In this document: positions 7,515 through 10,705 of the stretch, one piece after another | Layout: each line of letters opens with the position of its first letter | Numbering within the stretch: position 1 is the first letter of the stretch | NCBI GenBank assembly: GCA_051877275.1 | Contig: JBJEIS010000137.1 | Location: 1 to 10,705, forward strand | Direction of reading: 5' to 3' | DNA length: 10,705 nt | Source of the DNA: RUG11462 sp051877275 | GTDB lineage: Bacteria; Bacillota; Clostridia; Oscillospirales; Acutalibacteraceae | The notes under the pieces: generated by a model | Databases searched by the model: none | What the model saw: the letters and a program-made list of their open reading frames with translations, nothing else | What the model was told of the DNA's origin: nothing | Made by a program: the position numbers and the translations under genes

Positions 7515-8006
7515 TTATTTATATTGATTATAAATTTTTTCGTTTTTTTCTAAAACTGCTGCCTTATTAGCTTCTCTTACAGTTTTTAATTTATCTGCTA
7601 ATTCATCATCAGTTACAGCAAGTATCTGAATAGCAAGAAGTGCGGCATTCTCAGCACCATCAATAGCAACAGTTGCAACAGGCATACCGCTTGGCATCTG
7701 AACGGTGGAAAGAAGCGCATCAAGACCATCTAAAGTTGATGATTTAATCGGAATGCCTATAACAGGCAAAGTTGTATTAGCCGCGATTGCGCCTGCCAAA
7801 TGAGCGGCTTTACCGGCTGCGGCAATGATTGCGCCGAATCCGTTTTTAATAGCGTTTTCAGCAAATTCCTTTGAAGCCTCAGGTGTACGATGTGCAGAAA
7901 ATACATGTACCTCTGTAGGAATATCATAAGCCTTCAAGGTTTTAATAGCTTTTTCAACAACAGGCAAATCACTGTCACTGCCCATAATTACTGCTACTTT
8001 TTTCAT
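7515..8006 (-). CDS. purE: N5-carboxyaminoimidazole ribonucleotide mutase (class I-like PurE)
   Basis: Forms CAIR (step 7 in bacterial numbering). The protein has 163 residues, normal for PurE. Motifs: GSDSD (9-13), SAHRTP (37-42, catalytic His39), AGKAAHLAG (64-72) and QMPSGMPVATVAI (103-115). SAHR rather than SAHK, and a recognisable AxHL segment, suggest class I (mutase acting after PurK) rather than the class II carboxylase. The usual GGAAHLPG is altered to GKAAHLAG, and no purK is seen nearby. The frame stays open back to an ATG at 8102, but that extension would translate the riboswitch and its terminator. ATG at 8006 begins the conserved MKKVAVIMGS and has GGAGG 11 bases upstream. This is the first gene of the operon, directly controlled by the ZTP riboswitch. 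Confidence 0.97.
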   Translation of the reverse strand: MKKVAVIMGSDSDLPVVEKAIKTLKAYDIPTEVHVFSAHRTPEASKEFAENAIKNGFGAIIAAAGKAAHLAGAIAANTTLPVIGIPIKSSTLDGLDALLSTVQMPSGMPVATVAIDGAENAALLAIQILAVTDDELADKLKTVREANKAAVLEKNEKIYNQYK

Positions 8007-8017
8007 AAGATACAAAA

Positions 8018-8022
8018 CCTCC
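8018..8022 (-). promoter_or_regulatory. purE ribosome binding site
   Basis: GGAGG on the minus strand, 11 bases before the purE ATG at 8006 and just beyond the T-run of the leader terminator. It supports the 163-residue form and rejects the longer reading through the riboswitch. It is outside the terminator hairpin, so control is expected at transcription rather than by hiding this site. Confidence 0.75.
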
Positions 8023-8034
8023 GATTTTTTAATA

Positions 8035-8079
8035 AATATAAAAAGGGCAGTCCTATACAAAGAAAATATAAGACTGCCC
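8035..8079 (-). terminator. Leader terminator forming the expression platform of the ZTP riboswitch
   Basis: On the minus strand the arms at 8079-8067 (GGGCAGTCTTATA) and 8057-8045 (TATAGGACTGCCC) pair over 13 bp with a single G-U, closing a 9-base loop, followed by TTTTTATATTT. The 5' arm uses the GGGCA that is the conserved 3' core of the aptamer (8079-8075). Ligand-bound aptamer and terminator therefore cannot form together. The expected outcome is termination without ligand and read-through into purE when ZMP/ZTP is bound. Confidence 0.92.
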
Positions 8080-8155
8080 AGACGGTCGACATAAATTGAC
8101 AAAAGTTTCTTGCTCCTTTGCGGTTATCCGCCTATCCGTCAGTCACAAAAAACTT
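8072..8155 (-). ncRNA. ZTP riboswitch (pfl motif) controlling the pur operon
   Basis: Senses ZMP/ZTP, the signal of 10-formyl-THF shortage. Elements seen: P1, a 10-bp helix of AAGUUUUUUG (8155-8146) with CAAGAAACUU (8112-8103), allowing one G-U; the conserved GUGACUG just inside P1; P2, GCGG-AUAA-CCGC (8131-8120); the conserved GGAGC before the 3' P1 strand (8116-8112); a 15-base linker; then the hallmark CCGUCUGGGCA (8085-8075). The pseudoknot is GACGG (8140-8136) with CCGUC (8085-8081). The common form is GGCG/CGCC, so both sides have changed while keeping pairing. A short P3 of GAC (8087-8085) with GUC (8074-8072) is plausible. The position, directly before purE, is a classic site for this class, and the 3' end overlaps the terminator. 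Confidence 0.93.
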
Positions 8156-8172
8156 ATATTTAATTTATTATA

Positions 8173-8202
8173 AGTTTAACATACTATATGTAGGCTTGTC
8201 AA
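8173..8202 (-). promoter_or_regulatory. Sigma-A-type promoter for the pur operon
   Basis: Consensus -35 TTGACA (8202-8197), an 18-base spacer, and -10 TAAACT (8178-8173) preceded by TG in the extended -10 position. Transcription would begin near 8166, about 11 bases before the first strand of riboswitch helix P1, so the whole aptamer is included. A TATAAT at 8172-8167 is an alternative -10 but would sit 24 bases from TTGACA. No PurBox-like CCGAAC operator is visible. Confidence 0.7.
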
Positions 8203-8280
8203 GAAAAGTTTTATTATATATCAGCTGTATTTTTTGTTAAATATGCTAAAACAAACAAGCTAATATCTACATAAAATATT
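8203..8280. other. AT-rich intergenic spacer with nothing recognised
   Basis: Between the terminator of the fhs unit and the pur promoter. No open frame with a ribosome site, no strong hairpin and no known operator were seen on either strand. Confidence 0.5.
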
Positions 8281-8310
8281 AAAATGACAAAACCCGTCAT
8301 AAGACAGGTT
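8281..8310 (-). terminator. Intrinsic terminator of the fhs-DUF4380 unit
   Basis: On the minus strand AACCTGTC (8310-8303), a TTAT loop and GACGGGTT (8298-8291) form an 8-bp stem with one G-U, running into TTGTCATTTT. It starts 6 bases after the stop codon of the upstream gene. It separates the fhs unit from the pur operon, which has its own promoter. Confidence 0.8.
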
Positions 8311-8316
8311 AATAAG

Positions 8317-9246
8317 TTAAATATATTTTTCAACAAATGCTTTTATCTCGTTTTCGTCTTTTCTGTCAGGAGTACCGACATTTTCATAAACAGCCCATTT
8401 TTCTGTATGAGTAGCTGTTTCGCCCGGTTTTAAATAATGAACAGTGCCGAGAGTCTCCATTTCAAGAATATTTTCATTTGTATACGTTTCAAATGAAACT
8501 CCGAAATCGTCATATTCGCCATCCATTTTATGCTCATACTTTTTAACAAAAACAGTATTTTTAAATGCATACAAAGCAGTACCCATATGTAAATCAAGAC
8601 CGAGTTTAAAAGCATCGGTTTTTGTTTCATCCTGCTGTAAGGTTATATAGTCTTTACCAAGATATAAACGCTCATCAGCCAAATTTGTATAAGGCCATGC
8701 TACAATTCTTCTGTTTGGAAGTAAAAAAGTATCAAGAGTATTATTTGGAACAATTTCAAGTCCGCCTTTATTCAAAACGGTAATTGCCCATGGTGATAAC
8801 CTTTTTTCTTCATCTGAAATGTTTTTTACATAATGCTTTACTGTAATCTCGCCGTTATCATCCATCTGGACGCTGTAAGAACAAGCAACACCGTTTTCAG
8901 TCTGCGGAACTTGAGTAAACATTGCTCCGTTTTCAATAAATTCAACATCAACAGGCTTATCATCAGGAAAATAAGTATCAGGCATTTTTTCAGGAGATAC
9001 CCAAAGACGGTGACCGCCGTAATTTATCCATTTTGAGCCTTTTCCAAAATGCTCTTCCATAGAAATATGCTCTGTAATGTTTGTTCTGTCTAAATCATTA
9101 AACAAAACGTTTTCTTTTCCCACAAGTCCTACACGAATAATGCGTGGGCCTAATTCTTTTGTAATTACAACTTCGGACTTTCCGTTTGAAATTTCAACGC
9201 ATTTTCCGAAATTCTCAAATCCAATTTCTTTAATAGTTACTGACAT
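8317..9246 (-). CDS. DUF4380 family protein, galactose mutarotase-like fold, function unknown
   Basis: A 309-residue soluble protein with no signal peptide or membrane segment visible. The signature GGHRLWVSPE (77-86) after KWINYG, together with ELGPRIIRVG (31-40), RLSPWAITVL (149-158), LGLDLHMGTALYAF (215-228) and METLG (263-267), resembles the DUF4380/aldose-1-epimerase-like beta-sandwich families that bind carbohydrates. The His79-Arg80 pair and the acidic residue Glu262 or Glu264 could line the sugar pocket (inference). AAAGGAG sits 7 bases before the ATG at 9246, and the gene starts 17 bp after fhs, so the two are almost certainly co-transcribed; a terminator follows. A sugar or sugar-phosphate epimerase role is possible, but no substrate can be named and the link to folate metabolism is unexplained. 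Confidence 0.75.
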   Translation of the reverse strand: MSVTIKEIGFENFGKCVEISNGKSEVVITKELGPRIIRVGLVGKENVLFNDLDRTNITEHISMEEHFGKGSKWINYGGHRLWVSPEKMPDTYFPDDKPVDVEFIENGAMFTQVPQTENGVACSYSVQMDDNGEITVKHYVKNISDEEKRLSPWAITVLNKGGLEIVPNNTLDTFLLPNRRIVAWPYTNLADERLYLGKDYITLQQDETKTDAFKLGLDLHMGTALYAFKNTVFVKKYEHKMDGEYDDFGVSFETYTNENILEMETLGTVHYLKPGETATHTEKWAVYENVGTPDRKDENEIKAFVEKYI

Positions 9247-9263
9247 AATTTTTCTCCTTTGAA

Positions 9264-10705
9264 TCAGAATAATCCTGAAATAACACCGTTTTCATCGACA
9301 TCAATTTTTTCTGCTGAAGGAATCTTCGGCAGTCCGGGCATTGTCATTATATCACCTGTAAGACATACAACAAAACCCGCACCGGCAGAAATTTTTACTT
9401 TTTTAACTGTTATCCTAAATCCGCTCGGCCTGCCGAGAAGCTTTGGATTATCCGACAATGAATACTGTGTTTTAGCCATACAAACAGGACACTTGCCAAA
9501 GCCTAATTCTTCCAGCTTTGCGATTTCTTTTTTTGCTGAAGGAGAAAAATCAACGCCGTCTGCACCGTATATTTTGGTAGCAACAGATTCGATTTTCTTT
9601 TCAAGAGGCATATCATCAGAATAAGTGAAAGTAAAATCATTATCTTTTTCAACTAATTCGAGAACTTCTTTTGCAAGCTCTTTTCCACCTGCACCGCCTT
9701 TTGCCCAAACTTCACAAAGCGATACATTTACGCCGTATTCTTTACATTTTTCTTCAACAAGTTTAAGCTCAGCCTCAGTATCAGTCGGAAAACGGTTAAT
9801 TGCAACAACACAAGGCAATTTAAAGTTTTCTGTGATATTTTCAATATGCTTATAAAGATTAGGCAAACCTTTTTCAAGCGCTTCAAGATTTTCTTGACCT
9901 AAATCTGCTTTTGCGACACCGCCATGAGATTTAAGTGCTCGAACAGTAGCGACAACCACAACCGCAGATGGTTTCAATTGCGCTATACGACACTTAATAT
10001 CAAGGAATTTTTCAGCTCCCAAATCAGCTCCGAATCCAGCCTCTGTTACAACATAATCGCCGAATTTAAGCGCCATTTTTGTAGCCATAACCGAGTTACA
10101 GCCATGAGCAATATTCGCAAAAGGTCCGCCGTGAATAAACGCAGGAGTATGCTCGAGCGTTTGAACAAGATTTGGTTTCAATGCATCTTTCAAAAGCGCG
10201 GTCATTGCTCCGTGTGCCTTTAAGTCACCGGCAGTTACCGGCTCACCGCTTCGATTGTATCCGACAATTATGGATTTCAATCTTTCTTTCAAATCGGTAA
10301 TATCAGTTGCAAGACAAAGAATGGCCATAATCTCTGATGCAACGGTAATATCAAATCCATCCTCACGCGGAACACCTTGCATTTTGCCGCCTATACCGTC
10401 GATTACATTACGAAGCTGACGATCGTTCATATCAACACAGCGTTTCCATGTGATATTTTTAACATCAATATCAAGCTCATTTCCCTGCTGAATATGATTG
10501 TCAAGCATTGCCGCAAGCAGATTGTTAGCCGCACCGATTGCGTGCATATCTCCTGTGAAATGAAGATTAATATCCTCCATAGGAACAACCTGAGCATATC
10601 CGCCGCCGGCTGCACCGCCTTTAATTCCGAATACAGGGCCTAAAGACGGCTCTCTTAAAGCAATTACAACATTTTTATTCATAGCTGAAAGCGCGTCACC
10701 GAGTC
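9264..10705 (-). CDS. fhs: Formate-tetrahydrofolate ligase (10-formyl-THF synthetase), N-terminus cut by right edge
   Basis: Makes 10-formyl-THF from formate, THF and ATP, supplying PurN and AICAR transformylase. About 480 of the usual ~556 residues are visible. The frame continues past the ATG at 10682 to the edge as LGDALSA, so that ATG is internal, and the P-loop region is off the window. Motifs: ALREPSLGPVFG, GGAAGGGYAQV, EDINLHFTGD, then IHGGPFANIAHGCNS, EAGFGADLGAEKF, RALKSHGGV, EVWAKGGAGG, CPVCMAKTQYSLSDN and the C-terminal TGDIMTMPGLP, all characteristic of the family. It ends with TGA at 9266-9264, 17 bp before the DUF4380 gene, and is separated from the pur operon by a terminator. 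Its promoter and any leader lie to the right of the window. Confidence 0.97.
   Translation of the reverse strand, partial: LGDALSAMNKNVVIALREPSLGPVFGIKGGAAGGGYAQVVPMEDINLHFTGDMHAIGAANNLLAAMLDNHIQQGNELDIDVKNITWKRCVDMNDRQLRNVIDGIGGKMQGVPREDGFDITVASEIMAILCLATDITDLKERLKSIIVGYNRSGEPVTAGDLKAHGAMTALLKDALKPNLVQTLEHTPAFIHGGPFANIAHGCNSVMATKMALKFGDYVVTEAGFGADLGAEKFLDIKCRIAQLKPSAVVVVATVRALKSHGGVAKADLGQENLEALEKGLPNLYKHIENITENFKLPCVVAINRFPTDTEAELKLVEEKCKEYGVNVSLCEVWAKGGAGGKELAKEVLELVEKDNDFTFTYSDDMPLEKKIESVATKIYGADGVDFSPSAKKEIAKLEELGFGKCPVCMAKTQYSLSDNPKLLGRPSGFRITVKKVKISAGAGFVVCLTGDIMTMPGLPKIPSAEKIDVDENGVISGLF

Noticed and set aside
8007..8102. An N-terminal extension of purE beginning at ATG 8102
   Set aside because: It lies on the riboswitch 3' half and terminator, has no PurE homology and no ribosome site; ATG 8006 has both.
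8045..8155. A guanine/adenine purine riboswitch, or a tetrahydrofolate riboswitch
   Set aside because: The conserved three-way junction of purine riboswitches is not seen, whereas GUGACUG, GGAGC and CCGNCUGGGCA with the pseudoknot fit the ZTP class.
8150..8177. Inverted repeat AAACTTATA / TATAAGTTT overlapping helix P1 of the riboswitch
   Set aside because: Its outer arm lies in the -10 region and would mostly not be transcribed if the promoter call is right, so it is unlikely to be an RNA competitor. AT-rich chance pairing is enough to explain it.

Overview
The window is an AT-rich stretch (roughly 37% GC by eye) in which every supported gene lies on the minus strand. It is almost entirely a de novo purine biosynthesis operon, preceded by a one-carbon gene pair. 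Several traits point to an anaerobic clostridial Firmicute, probably a gut Oscillospirales/Ruminococcus-like lineage: a full-length fhs-type formate-tetrahydrofolate ligase, a PurL beginning that resembles the large single-chain clostridial form, a B. subtilis-type PurF with a propeptide cysteine and Fe-S cysteines, strong AGGAGG ribosome sites, and split ATIC activities. The species assignment is inference.

Layout in transcription order (right to left). (1) 10705-8317: the C-terminal ~480 residues of fhs (start off the right edge), then 17 bp later a DUF4380/galactose-mutarotase-like protein of unknown function, closed by an intrinsic terminator at 8281-8310. (2) 8316-8007: a 310-bp intergenic region. 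It holds that terminator, about 80 bp with nothing recognisable, a sigma-A-type promoter (TTGACA, extended -10), and a ZTP (pfl-motif) riboswitch. The riboswitch 3' end overlaps a strong 13-bp terminator hairpin. (3) 8006-1: purE, purC, purF, purM, purN, a PurO-type IMP cyclohydrolase, a stand-alone AICAR transformylase (purH without its cyclohydrolase domain), purD, and the first 115 codons of purL, which starts at TTG and runs off the left edge. Gaps are 11-59 bp and purF/purM overlap by 8 bp, so this reads as one operon.

How it works together. fhs makes 10-formyl-THF, the one-carbon donor for PurN and for AICAR transformylase. When that cofactor is short, the AICAR transformylase substrate ZMP (AICAR) and its triphosphate ZTP accumulate. 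The riboswitch ahead of purE is expected to sense ZMP/ZTP and prevent termination, raising expression of the whole pathway, including the enzyme that consumes ZMP. Together with purL, the window covers all steps from PRPP to IMP except purB (adenylosuccinate lyase). No purK is seen, and no purS/purQ would be needed if PurL is the large form.

The most notable points are the covarying pseudoknot and switching terminator of the ZTP riboswitch; the replacement of bifunctional PurH by two adjacent genes, one of a family first known from archaea; a perfect 9-bp hairpin before purN, which lacks a visible Shine-Dalgarno; and the unexplained DUF4380 partner of fhs. I found no sign of a mobile element, CRISPR array, tRNA or rRNA. 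I see nothing that is clearly a new system.
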